Source: DASXTS01 sp036505275 (GTDB lineage Bacteria > Actinomycetota > Actinomycetes > Mycobacteriales > Pseudonocardiaceae). From it: a stretch of 5,423 bases of DNA. Shown here in pieces: positions 1 to 5,334 of the stretch; the first letter of the stretch is position 1, and each line of letters opens with the position of its first letter. The position numbers and the translations under genes were made by a program. The stretch is from positions 1 to 5,423 of the forward strand of contig DASXTS010000204.1 in NCBI GenBank assembly GCA_036505275.1, read 5' to 3'. The notes beneath the pieces are model-generated. The model was not told where the DNA came from and ran no database searches. It saw nothing but the letters and a program-made list of their open reading frames with translations.

Positions 1-1
1 G

Positions 2-964
2 CCCGACACCGTGCCCGGCTACACGGTCAACCGGCTCTGCGCGTCCGGGCTGAACGCCGTGACCACCGCGACCCAGGCGGTGCTGTCCGGAATGGCGGAT
101 GTCGTGGTCGCCGGCGGGGTCGAGTCGATGACCAGGGCGCCGTGGGTGCTGGAGAAGCCCGCCCGCGCGTGGGTGAGGCCGGGTGAAATCGTCGACACCG
201 CGCTGGGCTGGCGGCTCGTCAACCCCAGGATGCCGGCACTGGACGGCGGCGAGGCGACCATCAGCCTCGGCCAGACCGCGGAGAAGGTCGCCAGGCTGGA
301 CGGGATCACCCGCGCGGAGTCCGACGCGTTCGCGCTGCGCAGCCACCAGCTCGCGGTCGCCGCACAGAAGGAGGGCAGGTTCGACGCCGAGATCGTGCCC
401 GTGGACACGCCGGCCGGCACGGTGACCCTCGACGAGGGGCCGAGGGCCGACACCAGCGCCGAACGGCTGGCCAGGCTGCGGCCGGTGTTCGACAGGGACG
501 GCGTCGTCACGGCCGGCTCGTCCAGCCCGCTGTCCGACGGTGCCGCCGCGATCGTGGTCGCCAGCGCGGCCGCGGTGCAGCGGCACGGGCTGCGCCCGCG
601 GGCCCGGGTCGTCGGCGGGGCCAGCGCGGGCGTCGCCCCGTCGGTGATGGGCCTCGGGCCGGTGCCGGCCACCGAGAAGGCGCTGGCCCGCACCGGTTGG
701 ACGGTCGACCAACTGGATGCGGTCGAGCTGAACGAGGCGTTCGCCACGCAAGCCATCGCATGCCAGCGGCGGCTCGGCCTCGACCCGGCGACCGTCAACG
801 CCGACGGCGGGGCCATCGCGCTGGGCCACCCCCTGGGCTGCTCGGGCGCGCGGCTGGTGGTCACCCTGCTCGGCCGGCTGGAGCGCGAGGGTGGGCGCAG
901 CGGCCTGGCCACGCTGTGCGTTGGCGTCGGCCAGGGCCAGTCGCTGCTGGTCGAACGGGTCTGA
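2..964 (+). CDS. Thiolase (acetyl-CoA C-acyltransferase, PcaF-like), 5' end missing
   Basis: This is the C-terminal 320 residues of a thiolase; the reading frame is open to the left edge, so the start lies outside the window. Thiolases cleave 3-oxoacyl-CoA with CoA to give acetyl-CoA and a shortened acyl-CoA, through a cysteine acyl-enzyme in the cytoplasm. Visible catalytic features, numbered from position 2, are the nucleophile Cys13 in NRLCASGLNAV, the NEAF motif at 244-247, His276 in GGAIALGHPLG, and Cys306 in CVGVGQG. The fragment covers most of a roughly 390-400-residue family, so about 75 residues are missing. The GWRLVNP segment, the GVAPSVMGLGPVPAT segment and the GVGQG ending resemble 3-oxoadipyl-CoA thiolases (PcaF, beta-ketoadipate pathway) more than biosynthetic acetoacetyl-CoA thiolases. 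The substrate is therefore an inference; a fatty-acid FadA-type role is possible. The TGA stop is followed at once by a hairpin. Confidence 0.93.
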   Translation, partial: PDTVPGYTVNRLCASGLNAVTTATQAVLSGMADVVVAGGVESMTRAPWVLEKPARAWVRPGEIVDTALGWRLVNPRMPALDGGEATISLGQTAEKVARLDGITRAESDAFALRSHQLAVAAQKEGRFDAEIVPVDTPAGTVTLDEGPRADTSAERLARLRPVFDRDGVVTAGSSSPLSDGAAAIVVASAAAVQRHGLRPRARVVGGASAGVAPSVMGLGPVPATEKALARTGWTVDQLDAVELNEAFATQAIACQRRLGLDPATVNADGGAIALGHPLGCSGARLVVTLLGRLEREGGRSGLATLCVGVGQGQSLLVERV

Positions 965-982
965 CGCCGGCCGGGCCAGCGT
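964..982 (+). terminator. GC-rich hairpin at the thiolase stop codon, possible terminator
   Basis: Bases 964-971 can pair with 975-982, giving seven pairs and one C/A mismatch around a three-base loop. The hairpin begins on the last base of the thiolase stop codon. No T-tract follows, so this would be an intrinsic terminator of the U-less kind proposed for actinobacteria, or only an RNA-stabilising stem. In such GC-rich DNA, chance hairpins are frequent. Confidence 0.35.
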
Positions 983-1008
983 GCGCGGACGGTGGCGGCG
1001 GCGAGAAG

Positions 1009-1036
1009 GTCGAACGCGCGTTGTTTGCTGTTCGAC
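1009..1036. repeat. Perfect 7-bp inverted repeat in the convergent gap
   Basis: GTCGAAC at 1009-1015 and GTTCGAC at 1030-1036 are exact inverted copies separated by 14 bases. They lie between the convergent thiolase and vapC genes, away from any start codon. GGTCGAA recurs at 1054-1060. This could be a weak bidirectional terminator stem or a protein-binding site. The long spacer and lack of a promoter argue against a classical operator, and chance is possible. Confidence 0.25.
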
Positions 1037-1082
1037 GGTCGGGGTGCTGATCTGGTCGAAGGTGTGGTCCCGTCACGAACTC

Positions 1083-1112
1083 GTCGGCCGTCCCTGCACC
1101 GTCGACGGCGAC
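1083..1112 (-). terminator. Hairpin directly after the vapC stop codon, possible terminator
   Basis: On the minus strand this stem begins at the base immediately after the vapC TGA. Bases 1083-1086 plus 1088-1092 pair with 1104-1112: nine pairs, a single bulged G at 1087, and an 11-base loop. The loop-side sequence includes the perfect palindrome CCGTCGACGG at 1099-1108, an alternative fold. There is no T-tract. The position favours a 3'-end role for the toxin-antitoxin transcript, but this is not proven. Confidence 0.38.
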
Positions 1113-1490
1113 TCAGACCCGCACGATTCGAACGCCAGAGGAGCTCGACGCCAGCGCGCCGAGGTCCATCGGGTCGGATGTGAGCACGGCGCCACCTGGC
1201 TCGGCACTTGCCACGACAACGGCATCCACGGCGGACCCACGTCCGGCGGCAGTGCGCAGATGCGCTGCCCGACGTGCAAGCCAGGGCGGGATCACCTCGT
1301 CGATGATGCAGTCCTTGAGCAACCTGTGCGTCGCCGCATCCTTGCCCGGATGCCCCGCCAGGCATTCCACCAGGACGACCGTCGGAACGTGTGGTGGCCA
1401 GAGATCGGCCTCGATGAGTTGGGATACCAGGGCGGCGGCGCGTTGCCGGTTGGCGAGCCTGCTCACTCCACCGGAGTCAAGGACCAGCAT
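1113..1490 (-). CDS. vapC: PIN-domain toxin, VapC type
   Basis: This 125-residue protein has the length and acidic pattern of a PIN-domain ribonuclease, the toxin of VapBC modules, which usually cleaves tRNA or rRNA using Mg2+ or Mn2+. Candidate metal-binding residues are Asp5 in MLVLDSGG, Glu42 in VVLVECLAG, Asp89 in SAVDAVVVA and Asp106 in LTSDPMDL; the protein ends on the strand VRIVRV. The ATG at 1490 is chosen because it places the first catalytic Asp at residue 5, as is normal for the family, and lies 4 bp after the antitoxin TAA. An upstream in-frame ATG at 1595 would run through the antitoxin gene and add 35 residues unlike a PIN domain. No strong ribosome-binding site precedes 1490, so translation probably depends on coupling to the antitoxin. 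The RNA target cannot be deduced. All four acidic residues are present, so the gene appears intact. Confidence 0.9.
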   Translation of the reverse strand: MLVLDSGGVSRLANRQRAAALVSQLIEADLWPPHVPTVVLVECLAGHPGKDAATHRLLKDCIIDEVIPPWLARRAAHLRTAAGRGSAVDAVVVASAEPGGAVLTSDPMDLGALASSSSGVRIVRV

Positions 1491-1494
1491 CCCG

Positions 1495-1761
1495 TTACGA
1501 GGCTCGGCCAAGGAGGTCCTGCTCTTCAAGATCGTTACCGAGCAGCTGTGCCACGATCCTCTTGGCGTCCGCCACCTCGTCCGGCGACGGTTCACCGAAC
1601 TCAGCGATCAGTTCGTCAACGTAACGCCTGGCCCCAGCAATCTTCTCCAGTCTTTCCAACTCGCCGCGCAAGGTCTGCTGCAGAAGCTCCGAGACCGGCA
1701 GCTTCTGCTCCTTGGCCCGCCGGTACAGGTCATCGGGCAGGTACACCTGCATTCGGGGCAT
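1495..1761 (-). CDS. vapB: Antitoxin, VapB type, ribbon-helix-helix
   Basis: This 88-residue protein directly precedes the PIN toxin on the same strand. The N-terminus, MPRMQVYLPDDLYRRAKEQ followed by LPVSELLQQTL, fits a ribbon-helix-helix DNA-binding fold: a short beta strand, then two helices to about residue 45. The acidic C-terminal part (about residues 46-88, with EFGEPSPDEVADAKR) is the expected toxin-binding tail. Such antitoxins dimerise, bind their own promoter, and neutralise the toxin by wrapping over its active site. The start at 1761 is preferred over the in-frame ATG at 1752 because a -10 box sits exactly where a transcript would begin on the 1761 ATG. No Shine-Dalgarno sequence is visible, consistent with leaderless translation. 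Sample GC counts within the gene (60-67% per 60 bases) are well below the neighbouring VWA gene, suggesting acquisition from elsewhere. Confidence 0.88.
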   Translation of the reverse strand: MPRMQVYLPDDLYRRAKEQKLPVSELLQQTLRGELERLEKIAGARRYVDELIAEFGEPSPDEVADAKRIVAQLLGNDLEEQDLLGRAS

Positions 1762-1768
1762 GCTCGTT

Positions 1769-1785
1769 ACTATACACCTATCGAC
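1769..1785 (-). promoter_or_regulatory. vapBC promoter (-10 box) with possible antitoxin operator
   Basis: On the minus strand TATAGT (1774 to 1769) is followed by exactly seven bases and then the vapB ATG, so transcription would start on or next to the start codon and make a leaderless mRNA. No good -35 box is seen at 16-18 bp. On the + strand, two 8-bp direct repeats, CTATACAC (1770-1777) and CTATCGAC (1778-1785), match at 6 of 8 positions and cover the -10 region. This fits autorepression by a ribbon-helix-helix antitoxin, which often binds tandem or inverted short half-sites, but the operator role is inferred. Confidence 0.5.
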
Positions 1786-1832
1786 GCAGCGGATGGCCGA
1801 GCTGGAGTCGACCCTCCGCCCCGTCTGATCCG

Positions 1833-3197
1833 TCAGGCGATGGCCGTGACGGCGTCGCCGAGCTGGCGCAGGCTGGACACCTCGAACACCGCCGTGGCGC
1901 GGGCGGCGTAGCCGGACATGGCGGAGTCGGCGGTGTCCCACTCGTGCCGAGGCTCCGGGTTGAACCAGTACAGCCGCCGGGCGAGCCGGTGCAGTTGCGC
2001 GGTCTCGGCCAGCGCGGGTAGGCGGTCGTGGGCGCGGGCGTCGCCGACGACGAGCACGGTCGTCTTGCCGGTGACGGCGTCTGGCCAGCGGCGCAGGAAC
2101 TCCGCGAACGCCAGCCGGTAGTCGCTGCGGCCGTCGTCGGCGACCAGGCCGCGCCGGCCGAGCAGGTGGTGGGCGTCGATGACCCCCGGGGCCGATTCGA
2201 GGAAGTCGGTGACCTCGACGATGCCGTCGATGAAGACCCAGGACCGCACCCGCCGGAACTCCCCGTGCAGGGCGTGCAGCAGCGACAGCGTGAAGGGCGC
2301 GAACTGAGCGACCGACCCGGAGACGTCGCACAGCACGACCAGGTCGGGTTTGGTGGGGTGGCGGCGGCGCATCCGCGGGGTCAGCGGCACCCCGCCGGAG
2401 CTCATGCTGTCGCGGATCGTGCGCCGCATGTCCAGGTGCCCGCGGCCGCGGCGGCGCCGGCGGCCGAGGCGGGTGGCGATACGGCGGGCCAACGGCCGGA
2501 CGGCGGTGCGCAGCGCGGCGAGCTCATCCGGGGCGGCACGCAGCACGGGCAGGTCCTGCAGGTCGCCGTGGGGCGACCGCGCACCCCGGTCCGCGTCAGG
2601 CATGCGTTCGCGGACGAGCTGTTCGAGCAGCCGCAGCACCTCCTCCAGCTGCGCGTTGGCGGCCGCGATGTCGAGCTGACGCTCGAGCGCGCCGCGTTCT
2701 TCCTCGCTGCGCATCAGCCGGTGCAGGACGCGCGCGAGGTCCAGGCGGCGCAGCACCCGCTGCAGGTGGTGGCGGTCCGTGCCGGCCGTCTCGTCGATGC
2801 CGGCCCAGCGCTGCACGGCGTCCTCCAGCGCCGCCGCGACACCGTCGCCGTCCCCGCCGCGCAGCGCCTCGGTGAGAGCCTGCCGCGGGTCGTGCGAGCC
2901 ACCGGAGCCGGCCGGCGGCTGTCGCTCGGCCCGCGGACGCGGGAACAGCACGCCGAACAGGCGGTCGAACACGCCGTCATGCGCGTCGTCCTTGAGCAGC
3001 GCGGCGCGTAGCGCGGCGCGGACCACGTCGCGGCTGGCGACGTCGACCTCCGCCAGCGCGGCGACGGCGTCGATCGTCTCGCCGGTCGACACCGGGACGC
3101 CGGCGGCGCGCAGCCCGCCCGCCAATGCGATCACCGCGCCAGCGACCGTAGACGGCGCCGCGGGGACGTTGTACTCTTCACGAACATCAGTCCGCAT
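1833..3197 (-). CDS. VWA domain protein, CoxE-like
   Basis: This 454-residue protein matches the CoxE-like family (PF05762 type), whose members usually act with a MoxR-type AAA+ ATPase in assembling or activating metalloenzymes and other complexes. The N-terminal 230 residues are mainly helical and end in an Arg-rich stretch (about 238-256), followed by LDMRRTIRDSMSSGG. The VWA domain has a MIDAS metal site: Asp291, Ser293 and Ser295 in CDVSGSV, then Ser358-Asp359 in GRSDY, and Asp386 in VVGDAR. The family ending is clear: LYWFNPEPRHEW, then SAMSGYA and FEVSSLRQL. No signal peptide or membrane segment is seen, so it is probably cytoplasmic. The ATG at 3197 is chosen over 3206 because a -10 box ends seven bases before it and 3206 overlaps that box. 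No MoxR ATPase gene is adjacent, which is unusual for this family; vapBC follows 71 bp downstream. The client protein is unknown. Confidence 0.87.
   Translation of the reverse strand: MRTDVREEYNVPAAPSTVAGAVIALAGGLRAAGVPVSTGETIDAVAALAEVDVASRDVVRAALRAALLKDDAHDGVFDRLFGVLFPRPRAERQPPAGSGGSHDPRQALTEALRGGDGDGVAAALEDAVQRWAGIDETAGTDRHHLQRVLRRLDLARVLHRLMRSEEERGALERQLDIAAANAQLEEVLRLLEQLVRERMPDADRGARSPHGDLQDLPVLRAAPDELAALRTAVRPLARRIATRLGRRRRRGRGHLDMRRTIRDSMSSGGVPLTPRMRRRHPTKPDLVVLCDVSGSVAQFAPFTLSLLHALHGEFRRVRSWVFIDGIVEVTDFLESAPGVIDAHHLLGRRGLVADDGRSDYRLAFAEFLRRWPDAVTGKTTVLVVGDARAHDRLPALAETAQLHRLARRLYWFNPEPRHEWDTADSAMSGYAARATAVFEVSSLRQLGDAVTAIA
3149..3177 (+). promoter_or_regulatory. Possible promoter for the LLM/NTF2-like operon
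   Basis: TAGACG (3149-3154), 17 bp, then TACTCT (3172-3177) gives a -35 with 4 of 6 consensus bases and a TANNNT -10. Transcription would begin near 3184, leaving a leader of about 38 bases that includes the AGGAGA ribosome-binding site. The promoter lies inside the 5' coding part of the divergent VWA gene, as it must, because only 24 bp separate the two start codons. This is a pattern match only. Confidence 0.35.
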
Positions 3198-3206
3198 AGC
3201 GAACAT
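3181..3206. repeat. CGAACAT direct repeat in the divergent promoter region
   Basis: CGAACAT occurs exactly at 3181-3187 and 3200-3206, 19 bp apart. The first copy spans the likely start point of the + transcript and the second overlaps the edge of the minus -10 box. That placement suits a regulator acting on both genes. CGAACAT resembles a half of the Gram-positive LexA (SOS) box, but the inverted GTTCG half is absent at the required distance, so LexA binding is not supported. Confidence 0.4.
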
Positions 3207-3234
3207 TGTAGGAGATCGCGCATGGCGCCGCCAA
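3205..3234 (-). promoter_or_regulatory. Leaderless promoter of the VWA gene
   Basis: Read on the minus strand, TTGGCG (3234-3229), 18 bp, then TACAAT (3210-3205), seven bases, and the ATG at 3197. The -10 is a strong TANNNT box and the -35 matches 4 of 6 consensus bases. The spacing puts the transcription start on the ATG itself, predicting a leaderless mRNA. The -35 lies within the first codons of the divergent LLM gene, and that gene's ribosome-binding site lies in the spacer. Confidence 0.6.
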
Positions 3235-3989
3235 GCACTCTGCTCGACCTCGGGCTGACCCTGCGCCCCGAGCACGACGCCGAGCGGCGGCGGCACATCG
3301 CCCGGCTCGCGGCGCGGCTGGGCTTCCGGTACGTCTGGCTGCCGGTGTCAGCAGACGCGGCACCTGCGGAAACGGCCGCGCTCGCCCAGCAGGCCCGGCC
3401 GGCCCAGCTCGGACTGATCGTCACCGACGGCCCCACGGACGTGGTGCGGCGGGTAGCGGACCTGCGCGCCACCGGGCTCGACGTCCTGCTGGAGATCCAC
3501 GCCCCGGCCAAGCTACGCGCGGACCTCGTCGGCGCCGTCGGCGGTCCGCACGAGTGGCGGCGGCGGGTGTTCGTCCCGTGGTACGACGCCGACGCGGCTG
3601 GTCTGGTCGTGCTCGCGGAGGGCGCGCCGGACCTGGCCGCGGTGCAGGCTCGGGTGGCCGAGGCGGCCGCCCGCCGCCGCGCGGACGCCGGCGATCGCCG
3701 CGACTTCCCGATCTCGGTCGCGCTCACGGTGTCGATCGGCCGGACCATGAGCGAGGCGCAGGCCCGGGCGGTGCGCGACCCGGCGCTGTCCGGCGCCCGC
3801 GACCCCCGCACCGCCGGCCTGTTCGGCACCCTCGAAAACGCCCAGGAGCAGGCGATGCGGCTGGCCCGCGCCGGCGCCGACGCCGTCCGCGCCACGCTCG
3901 CCGACGAGCACGACGTGGCCGACCTGCTCGCCCAGCTTCGCTCCGTCGCCGTCGGCCCGACACCGGTGCTGCACGGACGGCACGCCTGA
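3222..3989 (+). CDS. Short luciferase-like (LLM class) oxidoreductase-like protein
   Basis: The 255-residue product resembles LLM-class flavin- or F420-dependent oxidoreductases, which use a TIM-barrel fold. The N-terminus LGLTLRPEHDAERRR, followed by LAARLGFRYVWLP, fits the first strand-helix-strand unit. The C-terminal third is the best match: VSIGRTMSEAQARA (170-183), GLFGTLENAQEQ (199-210), then LARAGADAVRA and DVADLLAQL. Typical members have about 280-350 residues; this one is shorter, and the middle (about 45-130) lacks the usual substrate- and cofactor-loop signatures, so activity is uncertain. It could be a degenerate or non-catalytic barrel. The ATG at 3222 has AGGAGA seven bases upstream, a good ribosome-binding site. 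It is followed after 27 bp by the NTF2-like gene and is probably cotranscribed with it. No signal peptide is visible. The cofactor and substrate cannot be named. Confidence 0.75.
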   Translation: MAPPSTLLDLGLTLRPEHDAERRRHIARLAARLGFRYVWLPVSADAAPAETAALAQQARPAQLGLIVTDGPTDVVRRVADLRATGLDVLLEIHAPAKLRADLVGAVGGPHEWRRRVFVPWYDADAAGLVVLAEGAPDLAAVQARVAEAAARRRADAGDRRDFPISVALTVSIGRTMSEAQARAVRDPALSGARDPRTAGLFGTLENAQEQAMRLARAGADAVRATLADEHDVADLLAQLRSVAVGPTPVLHGRHA

Positions 3990-4016
3990 ACCGCACCCGC
4001 AACGGAGGAGACGACC

Positions 4017-4481
4017 ATGGCCCTGACCACCGAGACGATGACCGACGAGCAGCGCAAGTCGGTCGCCATTGAGTACCTCAAGGCCTTCGACAACGGCGGA
4101 GTAGTCACCTCCACCGGCGGCAGCATCCTCGACCTGTTCGCCGACGACGCCCAGGTGTACTTCCCCAAGTGGGGCCTGGCCACCGGCAAGGAGCGGATCG
4201 GCGCGCTGTTCGGCGACGTCGGCGGCACGATCAAGAACATCGAGCACCACTACTCGCACTTCAACTGGGTCTTCGGCGGCGACGTCGTGGTGTGCGAGGG
4301 CACCAGCCACGGGGAGCACCAGGACGGCCCCTGGCGGGCGGGAGTGCCGGAGTGGGGTGCCGGCCGGTGGTGCGACGTGTTCGAGATCCGCGACTGGAAG
4401 ATCCAGCGGGCGTTCATCTACCTCGACCCCGACTACGCCGGCAAGGACACCGACCGCTATCCGTGGCTCGCAGCTAGCTGA
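4017..4481 (+). CDS. NTF2/SnoaL-like family protein
   Basis: This 154-residue protein has the size and pattern of the NTF2-like (SnoaL-like) cone fold: helical N-terminus MTDEQRKSVAIEYLKAFDNGG (read as positions 8-28), then SILDLFADDAQVYFPKWG, GKERIGALFGDVGG, and curved strands such as HFNWVFGGDVVVCEG and WCDVFEIRDWKIQRAFIYLD. The family includes small-molecule isomerases, cyclases and hydratases as well as binding proteins. Polar pocket candidates are Asp43-Asp44, His77-His78 and His81, His98, His101 and Asp120, but no catalytic set is certain. The ATG at 4017 is preceded by a strong GGAGGAG (4004-4010) with a six-base spacer. It lies 27 bp after the LLM-like gene and is likely second in a two-gene operon, perhaps acting on the same compound. 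Its 3' end overlaps the convergent hydrolase gene by 8 bp. Confidence 0.88.
   Translation: MALTTETMTDEQRKSVAIEYLKAFDNGGVVTSTGGSILDLFADDAQVYFPKWGLATGKERIGALFGDVGGTIKNIEHHYSHFNWVFGGDVVVCEGTSHGEHQDGPWRAGVPEWGAGRWCDVFEIRDWKIQRAFIYLDPDYAGKDTDRYPWLAAS
4471..4480. repeat. 10-bp perfect palindrome spanning two convergent stop codons
   Basis: CAGCTAGCTG is its own reverse complement. It contains the whole TAG stop of the minus-strand hydrolase (4474-4476) and the first two bases of the TGA stop of the NTF2-like gene (4479-4481). The symmetry may simply reflect the two overlapping gene ends. It is too short to form a terminator stem. Confidence 0.6.
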
Positions 4482-5334
4482 CCGACCGGGCGCCGTGCGA
4501 GCTCAGGATCGCCGCGGCCACCGTCTGCGGCTCGTCGATCTGCACGTAGTGCCGCGCACCCTTGACCAGGTCGAGCGCCGCAGCCGGGAAGAGCCGGGCG
4601 AACCGGCGCGCGACGCGTACGTTGAGGTACGGGTCGTCGGTGCCGAACACGATCCGCACCGGCCGCGGGAAGGCGCGCAGCCGAGCCCCGCGCCAGGTCC
4701 GCGACAGCACGGTGCCGAGCAGGTCGACGTTGAGCCGCCAGAACGCGGGCCGGGCGGCCAGGAACCGTTCATAGAACTGCGGAAGCAGTTCGCGGCGGAC
4801 CGCGTCGTCCCGGATGAACCGGCCGACCTGCCAGAAGAACAGCCGGCGATCCAACCCTTCGACGCGACGCATCACGGCCCGCGCGAGGTTCCGCAGGATC
4901 GGCGTGGAGTAGAGGATGATCGCCTCCGGCGGCCGCAGCGACGGCGTCCAGCCGTAGTAGGTGTTCAGCAGAACCACTGCGGCAACCCGTTCCGGGTGCT
5001 CGACGGCCCAGTCGATCGCCGGCGGCCCCGATGCGTCGTGGGCGACCAGCACGACCTCTTCCAGGCCGAGGCTGTCGATCACAGCGTCGAGATCGCCGGT
5101 CTGGTTGTCCGCTGTGTAGGGATAGCCGGCCGGCTTGTCCGATTCACCCCAGCCGAGGAAGTCGAACGTGATGACGCGGCGGCCGGCGAGAAACGGCAGG
5201 GTCCGGTCGTACAGGTGCTGATCATCGGGGAACCCGTGCATCAGCACGATCGCCGGTGACTCGCCGGGATGGTCCCGGACGCGAATCCGATGCGGGCCGC
5301 GATCGGCCCAGAGCTCGGTGAATGCGTGACTCAT
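4474..5334 (-). CDS. Alpha/beta hydrolase, epoxide hydrolase/haloalkane dehalogenase type
   Basis: This 286-residue protein is a complete alpha/beta hydrolase. HGFPDD at 33-38 carries the HGxP oxyanion-hole motif typical of epoxide hydrolases. The nucleophile elbow reads VAHDASGPP, making Asp100 the nucleophile rather than Ser, as in epoxide hydrolases and haloalkane or haloacid dehalogenases. The acid is probably Asp234 in GTDDPYL and the base His262 in GARHYVQIDEP. A cap domain lies at about 130-205. The residue after Asp100 is Ala, not the Trp that helps bind halide in most dehalogenases, so an epoxide hydrolase or another ester- or C-X-cleaving role is more likely; the substrate is unknown. 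The start at 5334 has AGGAGG seven bases upstream. An in-frame ATG at 5409 would add a low-complexity tail covering that site and was rejected. The start overlaps the stop of an upstream membrane protein (ATGA), implying translational coupling. No signal peptide is seen. Confidence 0.9.
   Translation of the reverse strand: MSHAFTELWADRGPHRIRVRDHPGESPAIVLMHGFPDDQHLYDRTLPFLAGRRVITFDFLGWGESDKPAGYPYTADNQTGDLDAVIDSLGLEEVVLVAHDASGPPAIDWAVEHPERVAAVVLLNTYYGWTPSLRPPEAIILYSTPILRNLARAVMRRVEGLDRRLFFWQVGRFIRDDAVRRELLPQFYERFLAARPAFWRLNVDLLGTVLSRTWRGARLRAFPRPVRIVFGTDDPYLNVRVARRFARLFPAAALDLVKGARHYVQIDEPQTVAAAILSSHGARSVS

Noticed and set aside
950..961. GVGQGQ near the thiolase C-terminus as an active-site defect
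   Set aside because: Gly-Val-Gly in place of Gly-Gly-Gly is normal in PcaF-like thiolases, and the preceding Cys is present.
1120..1135. GATTCGAAC, resembling the T-loop of a tRNA
   Set aside because: It encodes the end of the PIN toxin (VRIVRV), and no acceptor, D or anticodon arms can be built around it.
19..1365. Long open frame on the minus strand opposite the thiolase
   Set aside because: The product is low-complexity, Arg/Ser/Pro-rich and shows no family motif. It is antisense to a gene with clear catalytic motifs, and long antisense open frames are expected at this GC content.
2440..2480. CGG/GGC-rich tract as a simple repeat
   Set aside because: It encodes the Arg-rich segment of the VWA protein, and the apparent repetition follows from Arg codons in high-GC DNA.
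891..3011. Long open frames on the plus strand opposite vapBC and the VWA gene (891-2021 and 2028-3011)
   Set aside because: The translations have no recognisable domain, and the minus-strand frames carry convincing PIN, ribbon-helix-helix and VWA motifs.
3181..3215. CGAACAT as a LexA (SOS) box
   Set aside because: Both copies are in the same direction; the inverted GTTCG half-site needed at the correct spacing is absent.
3131..4319. Minus-strand open frames opposite the LLM and NTF2-like genes
   Set aside because: They are Ala/Arg/Ser-rich or Val/Gly-rich shadows without motifs; the plus strand has good ribosome-binding sites and family signatures.
4357..5259. Plus-strand open frame opposite the hydrolase
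   Set aside because: It has no family resemblance and begins inside the NTF2-like gene in another frame; the minus strand encodes a complete catalytic triad.
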